Positions 45,840 through 54,104 of a stretch of 64,000 nucleotides of DNA are shown piece by piece. The DNA comes from Flaviramulus basaltis (lineage in GTDB: Bacteria; Bacteroidota; Bacteroidia; Flavobacteriales; Flavobacteriaceae). Position 1 is the first letter of the stretch. Each line of letters starts with the position of its first letter. The DNA lies in contig NZ_FPKV01000003.1 of the NCBI RefSeq assembly GCF_900114265.1, forward strand, positions 434,001 to 498,000, in the 5' to 3' direction. The translations under genes and the position numbers were made by a program. Below the pieces are notes generated by a model. It saw only the letters and a list, made by a program, of their open reading frames with translations. It searched no databases and had not been told where the DNA came from.

Positions 45840-46334
45840 TTACGGATTTAGTATGGTTTTAAGTTTTGTTTTTATTCTATTCATTTTCACACGCGCATTA
45901 ACTTCACTTATACCCAAGGTTTCGCTTATTTCTCTATAATCTTTATCTTCTAAATACAAGAAAACTAGAGCCTTTTCAATGTCGTTTAATTGATGTACCG
46001 CTTTATACAAAACCTTTAATTGCTGCTCTTCAGTATCATCATAATCTTCTGCTTTAATTTTAAATTCTACACCTTGAAAATCTTGAGTCGAAACGCGACG
46101 TTTAGATTTTCTATAAAGTGTTATTGCTGTATTTAAGCCTACACGATACATCCAAGTACTAAATTTAGAGTCGCCTCTAAATTTTGGATATGCACGCCAA
46201 AGTTGAATAGTTATTTCTTGAAATAAATCATTATGGGCATCATAATTATTTGTGTATAAACGACAAACCTTGTGCACAATATTCTGATGCTTTTCAAGCA
46301 ATTCCACAAAACTATGTTCTAGTTCTTTATTCAA
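45840..46334 (-). CDS. RNA polymerase sigma factor, ECF (sigma-70) family
   Basis: A 164-residue ECF sigma factor: region 2 (DLFQEITIQLWRAYPKFRGD, FSTWMYRVGLNTAI) and region 4 (LVFLYLEDKDYREISETLGI, VNARVKMNRIKTKLK), with no region 1 or 3. It recruits RNA polymerase to stress or envelope promoters. It forms a pair with the four-helix membrane protein. A TonB-dependent receptor gene is divergent 226 bp away and could be a target. Confidence 0.95.
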   Translation of the reverse strand: MNKELEHSFVELLEKHQNIVHKVCRLYTNNYDAHNDLFQEITIQLWRAYPKFRGDSKFSTWMYRVGLNTAITLYRKSKRRVSTQDFQGVEFKIKAEDYDDTEEQQLKVLYKAVHQLNDIEKALVFLYLEDKDYREISETLGISEVNARVKMNRIKTKLKTILNP

Positions 46335-46560
46335 ATTGATGGTTTAGTTATTCTGTAAGTAGCTAAAATAAATCAAACGTTACAAATTTGTGATAATTAA
46401 ATTTTAAAAACGGTTTTAAATATATGTTTTTTGGGTTTAAATATAAAATATTCAATTCATCATCAATATTTTACAGTTCGGTTATATTGAATTTTTCTAA
46501 TTAAACTTCTGTTGCAAATTTGTCTCATCAATAAAAACGAACAGTTTAATAATCAATCAA

Positions 46561-48714
46561 ATGAAAAATTTACTAACCATTATTATCACTTTAATTTGTA
46601 TTCAATTACATTCCCAAACAACCATTAATGGAAAAGTTTTTAACACCAAAAACGAACCTATTGTAGGAGCTAATATTTATTTAGAAGGCACTTATGACGG
46701 AAGTACTTCGGATGAAAGCGGAGCCTTTTCATTTAGAACTTCAGAAACAGGTAGTGCTACTTTAGTGGCTTCATATTTATCTTATGAAACATTCACAATA
46801 TTAGGTGATATAACTTATATGAAAGATCTTTCCATCAAACTTCGTGAAGATGTGAGTACTTTAGATGCTGTTGTGCTTTCTGCAGGAACATTTCAAGCTG
46901 GAGATAATAGCAAAGTAAATGTTTTAAAGCCACTTGATGTTGTTACAACTGCAAGTGCTTTGGGCGATTTTGTTGGAGCATTACAAACACTTCCGGGGAC
47001 AACTACAGTTGCCGAAGATGGGCGTTTATTTGTGCGTGGTGGTGATGCTGAGGAAACTCAAATTTTTATTGATGGCATTCGTGTGTTTACACCTTACACA
47101 CCAACAACTAATAATGCGCCTACTCGCGGACGCTACTCACCATTTTTGTTTGATGGTATTACCTTTTCAACTGGCGGTTATTCTGCTGAATTTGGACAAG
47201 CGCTATCTAGTGTTTTATTGCTAAATACAATAGATGAGCCAGACCAAGAAAAAACAGATATAGGCATTATGAGCGTTGGTGCTACTTTAGGTAATACTCA
47301 AAAATGGGAGAAAAGTTCTATTAGCGTAAATACTTCTTATATAAATTTAGCGCCTTATAATGCTATATTTAAAAGTAGAAACGATTGGATAAAACCTATT
47401 CAAAGTGCTTCTGGAGAAACTGTTTTTAGAAAGAAAACTAATTCTGGTTTAATTAAACTTTATGCTGCTTTTGATGCTACTAATTTTGAGTTAATTCAAG
47501 AAGATATTAATTATGAAGAAGGCGTGCGTTTTAAATTGAATAATAATAATTTATATTTTAATGGATCATACCAAGGCATTTTGAATAATAAATGGAGTAT
47601 GCAAAGTGGTTTTAGTTATACACATGCTAAAAATGATTTAAATATTATTGATAGTGCTATTGAAGATACTGAAAACTCTATTCATATTAAGGTGAAATTC
47701 AAAAACCGAATAAGTAATTATTTTAAACTTTATTTTGGAGCAGAATATTTTGCTACCAATTTTAATGAGAATTATAGTGATGAAACTATTAACAATGATG
47801 AATACGGATATAACAATAATATTGCTGCAGCTTTTGCAGAAGCTGATATTTTTATATCAAAAAACTTAGCTTTTAAAAGTGGTTTACGCTGTGAGTATAG
47901 CCAATTATTTAAGGACATTACTTTAGCACCAAGATTATCGTTTGCTTATAAAACCTCTGGTAAAAGCCAATTATCGTTAGCTTATGGTAATTTTTATCAA
48001 AATCCATCAAGTAATATTTTAAAATTTAATCAAAACTTAAAAGCCCAAAACACCTCGCATTATATATTGAATTATCAGTTTAATGCAGATAGAAAAATTT
48101 TTAGAGCCGAAGCTTATTACAAAAACTATAATAACCTAGTAAAATATGATTCAGAGTTTGCAGATTTTGATAGTAATTACAACAATAGTGGTTCTGGTTT
48201 TGCTAAAGGATTAGATCTCTTTTGGCGTGATAGCAAAAGCATCAAGAATTTTGATTATTGGTTAAGTTATTCTTTTTTAGATACAAAACGGGATTATAAT
48301 AACTACCTAACTAAAGCACAGCCTAATTTTGCAAATACGCATAATTTATCGGTAGTTGGAAAATATTGGATTGACGATTGGAGAAGTCAAGTAGGATTTA
48401 GTTATGCTTATGCATCTGGTAGAACTTATACGAATCCAAATCAATCAGGTTTTTTAAATGAAAAAACAAAAGATTTTAATAGCTTAAGTTTAAATTGGGC
48501 GTATTTAATAAGTCCGCAAAAAATACTATATGCTTCGGTAAGTAATGTTTTAGGGTTTAAAAATATTAATGGATATCAATATGCAGATACTCCTGATATG
48601 AATGGGTATTTTAATAGGAGAGCTTTACAACCTGCAACGGATCAATTCTTTTTTGTTGGTTTCTTTTGGACAATTAGTCAAGATAAAAGTAGTAATCAAT
48701 TGGATAATTTGTAG
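46561..48714 (+). CDS. TonB-dependent receptor
   Basis: A 717-residue outer-membrane receptor. Signal peptide (MKNLLTIIITLICIQLHSQ), carboxypeptidase-regulatory-like domain (about 20-95: TINGKVFNTKNEPIVGANIY), plug (about 110-220: RLFVRGGDAEETQIFIDGIR) and barrel up to a typical aromatic end (FFVGFFWTISQ) before a short polar tail. The DDL- and RGG-type plug motifs favour a true receptor. No SusD or iron-chelate enzyme is adjacent, so the substrate is unknown. The ECF sigma factor is divergent upstream. Confidence 0.92.
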   Translation: MKNLLTIIITLICIQLHSQTTINGKVFNTKNEPIVGANIYLEGTYDGSTSDESGAFSFRTSETGSATLVASYLSYETFTILGDITYMKDLSIKLREDVSTLDAVVLSAGTFQAGDNSKVNVLKPLDVVTTASALGDFVGALQTLPGTTTVAEDGRLFVRGGDAEETQIFIDGIRVFTPYTPTTNNAPTRGRYSPFLFDGITFSTGGYSAEFGQALSSVLLLNTIDEPDQEKTDIGIMSVGATLGNTQKWEKSSISVNTSYINLAPYNAIFKSRNDWIKPIQSASGETVFRKKTNSGLIKLYAAFDATNFELIQEDINYEEGVRFKLNNNNLYFNGSYQGILNNKWSMQSGFSYTHAKNDLNIIDSAIEDTENSIHIKVKFKNRISNYFKLYFGAEYFATNFNENYSDETINNDEYGYNNNIAAAFAEADIFISKNLAFKSGLRCEYSQLFKDITLAPRLSFAYKTSGKSQLSLAYGNFYQNPSSNILKFNQNLKAQNTSHYILNYQFNADRKIFRAEAYYKNYNNLVKYDSEFADFDSNYNNSGSGFAKGLDLFWRDSKSIKNFDYWLSYSFLDTKRDYNNYLTKAQPNFANTHNLSVVGKYWIDDWRSQVGFSYAYASGRTYTNPNQSGFLNEKTKDFNSLSLNWAYLISPQKILYASVSNVLGFKNINGYQYADTPDMNGYFNRRALQPATDQFFFVGFFWTISQDKSSNQLDNL

Positions 48715-48748
48715 AGTGGTTTATGTTTACGGATAAGAATAGTGCGGT

Positions 48749-48834
48749 TTTGTATGCGAGGATTTTCCGTAGGAAATCAAGAAGCTAACAAAAGCGCACA
48801 AACTCTTGATTAAGCACTAAATTGCATGTTATTT
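48749..48834 (+). repeat. Left cassette repeat, copy 1
   Basis: An 86-bp segment starting TTTGTATGCGAGGATTTTCC and containing AGCTAACAAAAGCG and TTGATTAAGCACTAAA. It matches 57600-57685 without gaps at about 70 of 86 positions by hand count. It includes the hairpin GATTTTCC-GTA-GGAAATC. Confidence 0.8.
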
Positions 48835-48872
48835 AGCTCAGTTCTTTGTTGACAACTAGCTTTGTTCCATAA

Positions 48873-49310
48873 TTATTTTTTTTCACTATGTTTTGGGTCA
48901 AAATCCACCATCCATTCAATTCCGTATTTGTCTCTAAACATTCCAAAGTAAGACCCCCAAGGACTATCCATTATTGGCATTTCAATTTGTCCACCTACTG
49001 AAAGTCCGTTAAATAATTTGTCGGCTTCTTCTTTGCTTTCAGCACTGATTGAAATTTTACTTCTGTGTTCATTTTCGTTTGTTCGTCCCATAATTTCGGG
49101 AACATCATTAGCCATTAGAAGGTTTTTACCAATAGGTAAAGCAATGTGCATTATTTTATTTGCTTCACTTTCTGCGACTTTAAATTCGGGACTTGCGAGG
49201 TCTTTGAAACGCATAACCTTTGCAAATTCTCCGCCAAATACTGATTTGTAAAAATTGAATGCTTCTTCAGCATTTCCATTGAAGTTTATGTAAGGATTTA
49301 TAAGTGCCAT
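48873..49310 (-). CDS. VOC family (PhnB-like) protein
   Basis: A 145-residue protein of the vicinal-oxygen-chelate fold, PhnB/3-demethylubiquinone methyltransferase-like subgroup: LINPYINFNGNAEEAFNFYK, FGGEFAKVMRF, and WGSYFGMFRDKYGIEWMVDF. Homodimeric relatives are resistance or isomerase-type proteins, many without known activity. It is the only gene of cassette 1. Two hand-counted 60-base lines inside it were 37-40% G+C, against about 33% in a neighbouring line, a weak hint of transfer. Confidence 0.9.
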   Translation of the reverse strand: MALINPYINFNGNAEEAFNFYKSVFGGEFAKVMRFKDLASPEFKVAESEANKIMHIALPIGKNLLMANDVPEIMGRTNENEHRSKISISAESKEEADKLFNGLSVGGQIEMPIMDSPWGSYFGMFRDKYGIEWMVDFDPKHSEKK

Positions 49311-49367
49311 AATTTTTTATTTTTAGATTGTTTCTAATTTTAAAAGTTATCACAAAATTAAATTTTC

Positions 49368-49399
49368 AAAATTGTCATATGTCAAGAAATGACAATTTT
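49368..49399. promoter_or_regulatory. Perfect inverted repeat upstream of the VOC gene
   Basis: AAAATTGTCAT (49368-49378) and ATGACAATTTT (49389-49399) form 11-bp perfect arms with a 10-nt spacer, 58 bp upstream of the VOC start. It could be an operator for a dimeric repressor or a terminator-like hairpin. Confidence 0.4.
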
Positions 49400-49437
49400 T
49401 TAGCTTGTTATAAATGTTTGGTATATAATTGTTATAA

Positions 49438-49515
49438 ACGTTATGATATGAAATCGTTTTAATGTTTTATATCCAGCGTTAAACAAATTTAGCTGAAAAT
49501 TTTTATAAAGTCAAG
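49438..49515 (+). repeat. Right cassette repeat, copy 1
   Basis: A 78-bp segment with TGATATGAAATCGTTTTAAT, then GTTTTATATC, CGTTAAAC and TAGCTGAA. It matches 58122-58198 at about 85% with one 1-base gap by hand count. Confidence 0.8.
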
Positions 49516-49518
49516 ATT

Positions 49519-49884
49519 TTATTTAACCAGAAACAAACCTAAAAACACAGCTAAAAAGCCAATTATAAAACTTGCAATGGTATAAATAGCAAAACTTGTA
49601 AAATCTCCAGATTTTAAAAACACATGATTTTCGTAAGCAAATGTAGAAAAGGTTGTAAAACCTCCACAAAAACCCGTTGCAAGAAGTAATGTTTGGTTTT
49701 GCGATAGTGTGTTGTTTTTTACCGCTAACCCAAGTATAATACCAATAAGTAAACTTCCTAAAATATTGGCTGCAAAAGTGCCATAAGGAATACCAGTTTC
49801 TGCATTATTTAAATATTTGCCAATAATATAGCGTAAAACACTACCAAAACCACCACCTAAAAAAACGAGTAAAAATTGTTTCAT
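49519..49884 (-). CDS. crcB: Fluoride efflux channel CrcB/FluC
   Basis: A 121-residue membrane protein with four helices and the family motifs GGGFGSVLRYIIGKYL, GTFAANILGSLLIGI and GFCGGFTTFSTFAYE. Dual-topology FluC dimers export fluoride. The start is set at the ATG at 49884 (MKQFLLVFLGGG); the longer open frame back to 49986 would overlap the previous gene and add a polar tail not found in the family. No fluoride riboswitch is recognisable in the 68 bp upstream. Confidence 0.95.
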   Translation of the reverse strand: MKQFLLVFLGGGFGSVLRYIIGKYLNNAETGIPYGTFAANILGSLLIGIILGLAVKNNTLSQNQTLLLATGFCGGFTTFSTFAYENHVFLKSGDFTSFAIYTIASFIIGFLAVFLGLFLVK

Positions 49885-49952
49885 AAGGTGAGTTTTATTT
49901 GTTTTATGTTTTTTGAAAGAAGTTGAAACATTAATTATAAAAGGATTATCTA

Positions 49953-50972
49953 TTATTTTATTGGGATATAAATTTCGGTTCTCCAATCTGCTGGGTTTGG
50001 TACTTTTGCAGGATCGGTTGTATAAATTTCGAAAGGTTTAATATCTGAAGCTTCCAAATTGTTTTTCCCTAAATAACCCATAGTTTCTGTCCAAGCTTCA
50101 GGTAAATTAGTGTAATTACCAAGTAGTGTCGTTTTTAAAACTTTTGTTTTTGGTATATAACCACAAGAAATATTGCTGTCTGCTGGGAATTCTATCTTTT
50201 CTGTTACAGGAATTCCATTACTCATTATTACACTTCCAGATTCTGTATTCATTTCATTATAAACCGTTAAAGGCATGCCAGCCATTTGTATATTGTTTTG
50301 TGTAATATAGCTCATTATTGCACCATATTGTTTTGCCATTTTACTACTAATGTTGCTGCTGTTAGCATTTGTGGTTTTGTATAAATAAAAACCGCCACCA
50401 TATTCTTTAACACCTTCAATAGTAATATTAAATTTTTTAGTGCTTTCTACTACAATACTATCCAGTTTTTCTAAGCCACGTTCAAAATCTGGGCCAATCA
50501 TCTTATCAAATCCACCAGAAATTGCAGCAAATCCTTTAAAAATAAAAGGAACTTTATCATTATTCATTTTCCAAGTTACCTTGGTTTTACCGTCGGTAGT
50601 TGGTTCAAAATCCCAAGTTATTTTAGCGGGCTCATATTTATCAAATTGTAATTCCTGTTGGATAGATTTATTAGCATCAATTTCAACGGTTTTCATATTT
50701 CCAATTCCATCTTTACCTGTCCACGATTGTGAACCGCCAACACCTTTGGTTTGTTCTCCAAGAGTGACTTCCATAGTTGGGTCTGCTTCAATCCAAGGCA
50801 ACCAATCTTTCCAGTTTTTAAAATCGATTACATTATTATAAACAACAGCTGAAGGCGCATTAATAGTGTGTTCTCTTTTAACCTCAAAAGAATTTGGTTG
50901 GATAGCAATATAAATAGCTAAACCTATAATAGCAATGAGTAAAAGAAATAAAATGTACTTGAGAGCCTTCAT
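49953..50972 (-). CDS. SRPBCC plus GyrI-like effector-binding domain protein
   Basis: A 339-residue protein with an N-terminal membrane helix (ILFLLLIAIIGLAIYIAI). An SRPBCC/polyketide-cyclase-like domain (about 30-185: VKREHTINAPSAVVYNNVID, FKNWKDWLPWIEADP) and a GyrI-like small-molecule-binding domain (about 190-339: GGFYLYKTTNANSSNISSK, SCGYIPKTKVLKTTLLGNY) follow. The combination is common in Bacteroidota. Its ligand and role are unknown. It lies 68 bp upstream of crcB on the same strand. Confidence 0.88.
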   Translation of the reverse strand: MKALKYILFLLLIAIIGLAIYIAIQPNSFEVKREHTINAPSAVVYNNVIDFKNWKDWLPWIEADPTMEVTLGEQTKGVGGSQSWTGKDGIGNMKTVEIDANKSIQQELQFDKYEPAKITWDFEPTTDGKTKVTWKMNNDKVPFIFKGFAAISGGFDKMIGPDFERGLEKLDSIVVESTKKFNITIEGVKEYGGGFYLYKTTNANSSNISSKMAKQYGAIMSYITQNNIQMAGMPLTVYNEMNTESGSVIMSNGIPVTEKIEFPADSNISCGYIPKTKVLKTTLLGNYTNLPEAWTETMGYLGKNNLEASDIKPFEIYTTDPAKVPNPADWRTEIYIPIK

Positions 50973-51159
50973 TTTTTAATTTTAAAAATTATATAAATCA
51001 AATATAATCATTTTTAAATTTCGGTTAATTAATTATTACATTTGTTGTAATAAAAATAAATTTTTGACAGTTAAAAGTTGATATTTTTTATTTATCAATA
51101 AAAATTAAGTTGTTTTGAAATGATGTTTTTAGAAATTAATTAAAAGAAATTTAACAAAA

Positions 51160-53199
51160 ATGAAATTAAAATCAATATTAAATTTGGCATTAATAGGTGC
51201 TGTTTTAGTATCATGTGGTAAGGATAAATCTAAAAAAAACGTTGAAGAAATGGCTTCAAAAGAAGAAGTTTCATTTAATTACAATGTTGAGCAATTTGCT
51301 GATATTAAAATACTACGATATCAAGTTCCAGGTTGGGAAAACTTAACCTTGAAAGAACAAAAGTTAGTGTATTATTTAACACAAGCAGGATTGTCTGGAA
51401 GAGATATTATGTGGGATCAAAACTACCGGTATAATCTTAAAATAAGAAAAGCACTTGAAAATATTTATACTAATTATAAAGGTGATAAATCATCTGATGA
51501 TTGGAATGCTTTTGAAACCTATTTAAAGCGTGTTTGGTTTAGTAACGGTATTCATCATCATTACTCAAATGATAAATTGAAACCAGAGTTCTCTTCCGAA
51601 TATTTAAAAGAATTATTATCTCAAACTAAAACGGTTTTAGAAGGTGAAGTATTTGAGGTTATATTTAATGATGAAGATTCTAAAAAAGTAAACCAAGCAA
51701 AAGGTGTAGATAATGTTGGTTTGTCTGCAGTAAATTTTTACGGACCAAATGTTACTAATACAGATGTTGAAAGTTTTTATAAAGCAAAAGTATCACCGAA
51801 TTCAGAAAAACCATTATCATTTGGTTTAAACTCACAATTAGTAAAAGAAGATGGTGTTTTAAAAGAACGCGTTTATAAATCTGGAGGCTTATATGGTAAA
51901 GCTATAGACCAAATTATTAAGTGGTTAGAATTAGCACAAGGAGTTGCAGAAAATAAAGCACAAGGAGATGCTTTAGGGTTGTTAATCGAATATTATAAAA
52001 CTGGAAACCTACAAACTTGGGATGATTACAATGTAGCTTGGACAGCTGCTACAGAGGGGAATATTGATTACATAAACAGTTTTATAGAAGTTTATAAAGA
52101 TCCTTTAGGATATAGAGGTTCTTACGAAAGTATTGTTCAAGTTAAAGATTTTGACATGTCGGAAAAAATGTCTGTTTTATCTGAAAATGCTCAATGGTTT
52201 GAAGATAATTCTCCTTTAATGGAAGCACACAAAAAAGCTAATGTTGTAGGTGTTACATACAAAGTTGTTAATGTGGCTGGAGAAGCAGGAGATGCATCAC
52301 CAAGTACGCCTATAGGTGTAAACTTACCAAATGCTAACTGGATTCGCGCAGCTGTAGGAAGCAAGTCTGTATCTTTAGGGAATATTACTAATGCTTACAA
52401 TAATGCTACGGGTTCGGAACGTTTAAAAGAATTTGTAAATGATGATGAAGAGTTTGAGTTAGAAGAAAAATATGGTCAGTTAGGAGACAAATTACATACG
52501 GCTTTGCATGAAGTTATTGGGCATGCTTCTGGGCAACTAAATCCGGGTGTTGGTGAAACTAAAGAAACACTTAAAAATTATGCATCGACACTTGAAGAAG
52601 GACGTGCAGATTTAGTTGGTTTATACTATTTATATAGTCCGAAATTACAGGAATTAGGATTAGTTGATGATTGGAAATCTGTTGGTAAAGCTGCTTATGA
52701 TGGCTACATTAGAAATGGGTTATTGACCCAATTAATTAGATTGAATTTAGGAGATGATGTTGAAGAAGCTCACATGAGAAATAGACAATGGGTTTCTGCT
52801 TGGGCTTTTGAAAAAGGAAAGGCTGATAATGTAATTGAAAAAGTAACCAGAGATGGAAAAACCTATTTCAATATTAATGATTACGAAAAGCTTCATGACT
52901 TATTTGGGCAGTTATTAAGAGAAACGCAACGTATCAAATCTGAAGGTGATTATGCAGCAGTTGAAGCTTTAGTAGAAGGTTATGGTGTAAAAGTAGATCA
53001 AGCTATTCATGCTGAAGTTTTAGAACGTAATAAGCAATTTAAATCGGCACCATATAGCGGATTTGTAAATCCGGTTTTAGTGGCAGATAAAAATGATGAA
53101 GGTGAAATAGTAGATATAAAAATCACCCAACCCGAAACATTTTCTGGTCAAATGTTAGATTATAGTAAGGCTTATAATTTCTTGCCAGAAGTAAATTAA
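51160..53199 (+). CDS. Dipeptidyl-peptidase III family metallopeptidase (M49), lipoprotein
   Basis: A 679-residue zinc peptidase with a lipoprotein signal peptide (SILNLALIGAVLVSC). The zinc site HEVIGH (His450, Glu451, His455) and a second motif EEGRAD (Glu479, Glu480) fit the M49 plan, which in classical DPP III is HEXXGH plus EECRAE/D. Members remove dipeptides from peptide N-termini. Anchoring in the envelope suggests peptide scavenging in the periplasm. It has its own terminator. Confidence 0.93.
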   Translation: MKLKSILNLALIGAVLVSCGKDKSKKNVEEMASKEEVSFNYNVEQFADIKILRYQVPGWENLTLKEQKLVYYLTQAGLSGRDIMWDQNYRYNLKIRKALENIYTNYKGDKSSDDWNAFETYLKRVWFSNGIHHHYSNDKLKPEFSSEYLKELLSQTKTVLEGEVFEVIFNDEDSKKVNQAKGVDNVGLSAVNFYGPNVTNTDVESFYKAKVSPNSEKPLSFGLNSQLVKEDGVLKERVYKSGGLYGKAIDQIIKWLELAQGVAENKAQGDALGLLIEYYKTGNLQTWDDYNVAWTAATEGNIDYINSFIEVYKDPLGYRGSYESIVQVKDFDMSEKMSVLSENAQWFEDNSPLMEAHKKANVVGVTYKVVNVAGEAGDASPSTPIGVNLPNANWIRAAVGSKSVSLGNITNAYNNATGSERLKEFVNDDEEFELEEKYGQLGDKLHTALHEVIGHASGQLNPGVGETKETLKNYASTLEEGRADLVGLYYLYSPKLQELGLVDDWKSVGKAAYDGYIRNGLLTQLIRLNLGDDVEEAHMRNRQWVSAWAFEKGKADNVIEKVTRDGKTYFNINDYEKLHDLFGQLLRETQRIKSEGDYAAVEALVEGYGVKVDQAIHAEVLERNKQFKSAPYSGFVNPVLVADKNDEGEIVDIKITQPETFSGQMLDYSKAYNFLPEVN

Positions 53200-53222
53200 A
53201 AATTTATGATAATAATTTAAAT

Positions 53223-53258
53223 AAAAAAACAGAATCTTATTTAAGGTTCTGTTTTTTT
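53223..53258 (+). terminator. Terminator of the M49 peptidase gene
   Basis: ACAGAATCTT (53229-53238) pairs with AAGGTTCTGT (53243-53252), loop ATTT, flanked by A and T runs. Confidence 0.88.
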
Positions 53259-53327
53259 ATTTACACTAAAAGTTAAAAGAATCAAATTAATAACAATTAG
53301 AATGCTAATGATTAATAGAATTTTCAT
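53241..53327 (-). CDS. Possible 28-residue single-helix membrane peptide
   Basis: MKILLIISILIVINLILLTF followed by SVNKKTEP: one hydrophobic helix with a short positive tail. Its last codons overlap the terminator of the convergent peptidase gene. No consensus promoter is seen, so support is weak. Confidence 0.25.
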   Translation of the reverse strand: MKILLIISILIVINLILLTFSVNKKTEP

Positions 53328-53461
53328 TTTAGTTTTTTGTTTAGTTTGATTAAGCTATTTAAAAGATGCACAATTTTAAAAATGGTTGCGTCAAAATAAA
53401 TAGTTTATTAATAAAACAAGTTAGTTTACTTTTTTCCTAGTCTAAAACCTAAAAAAAAAAC

Positions 53462-53644
53462 TTAAAGTAAAAACTTAATAGCAGAGATTAAACCAATAAA
53501 GGCAATGAAAGCTAGAAGAATCCAAATGCTTCCACGATAAAAGCGTTTATGTACTTTTAAATCTTTGCGGTAAGTGTAACCAATAATAATAGCGAAGACA
53601 ATAAAAAATAAAACACCAAAAATGATTTGACCTTTACTAAACAT
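53462..53644 (-). CDS. Small two-helix membrane protein
   Basis: A 60-residue protein, MFSKGQIIFGVLFFIVFAII to the C-terminal GLISAIKFLL, with two membrane helices (about 7-25 and 40-59) joined by a basic loop (YRKDLKVHKRFYRG). The ATG at 53644 is used because a perfect TAAATTTG promoter element (53667-53660) lies 15 bp upstream and rules out the longer frame. Function unknown; similar proteins are frequent in the family as far as I recall. Confidence 0.75.
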   Translation of the reverse strand: MFSKGQIIFGVLFFIVFAIIIGYTYRKDLKVHKRFYRGSIWILLAFIAFIGLISAIKFLL

Positions 53645-53659
53645 ATAGTTATTTTTATG

Positions 53660-53667
53660 CAAATTTA
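53660..53667 (-). promoter_or_regulatory. -7 promoter element TAAATTTG of the small membrane protein gene
   Basis: An exact TAnnTTTG match on the minus strand, 15 bp before the ATG at 53644. Confidence 0.6.
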
Positions 53668-53682
53668 ATGAAATAGAACCAC

Positions 53683-54069
53683 ATGAAAAATAAAATAGAC
53701 GCAGTAAAAGCATTTCATACTGCATTTAAAATTGGACATAGAGAAACCCCTAAAGCAGATTTAGGTAAAGATAAAAACACACTACGTTTTAACTTAATGA
53801 AAGAGGAAAATGAGGAATATCTCGAAGCAGCAAATAACAATGATTTAGTTGAGGTTGCTGATGCATTAGGCGATATGTTATATATTTTATGCGGAACCAT
53901 TATAGAACATGGTATGCAATATAAAATAGAAGAAGTTTTTGAAGAAATACAACGTAGTAATATGAGTAAACTAGGTGAGGATGGACAGCCTATTTATCGT
54001 GAAGATGGTAAAGTGTTAAAAGGCCCTAATTATTTTAAACCTAATATTCAATCTATTTTAGAGGAATAA
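53683..54069 (+). CDS. MazG-like nucleoside triphosphate pyrophosphohydrolase family protein
   Basis: A 128-residue all-alpha NTP pyrophosphohydrolase with the metal-binding EENEEYLEA (ExxE) and EVADALGDMLYILCG (ExxD) helices. Members hydrolyse (d)NTPs or phosphoribosyl-ATP; the exact substrate is not clear. The tail NMSKLGEDGQPIYREDGKVLKG PNYFKP is typical of the phage/bacterial MazG-like subgroup. It is divergent from the small membrane protein gene (38-bp gap). Confidence 0.88.
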   Translation: MKNKIDAVKAFHTAFKIGHRETPKADLGKDKNTLRFNLMKEENEEYLEAANNNDLVEVADALGDMLYILCGTIIEHGMQYKIEEVFEEIQRSNMSKLGEDGQPIYREDGKVLKGPNYFKPNIQSILEE

Positions 54070-54098
54070 AAAAAGCAGCTCATAGAGCTGCTTTTTTT
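54070..54098. terminator. Bidirectional terminator between the MazG-like gene and ilvE
   Basis: AAAGCAGCTC (54072-54081) with GAGCTGCTTT (54085-54094), a 3-nt loop, and A/T runs on both sides. Confidence 0.9.
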
Positions 54099-54104
54099 AT
54101 TTAA

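Larger units (their letters stand above)
48724..49515. mobile_element. Repeat-bounded single-gene cassette 1 (VOC cargo)
   Basis: A left repeat (48749-48834), a minus-strand VOC gene and a right repeat (49438-49515), with TGTTTACG near the left end and CGTTAAACA (49477-49485) inverted near the right end. The same left-gene-right plan, with related repeats but an unrelated gene, recurs at 57566-58198. It is inserted between convergent neighbours. No recombinase gene is present, so mobility is inferred. Confidence 0.45.

Noticed and set aside
49885-49952. Fluoride riboswitch upstream of crcB
   Set aside because: The 68-bp gap is AT-rich and shows none of the conserved crcB-motif bases.
49885-49986. 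A 34-residue N-terminal extension of CrcB
   Set aside because: It overlaps the end of the upstream gene, is polar and is not part of the family; the ATG at 49884 gives the standard length.
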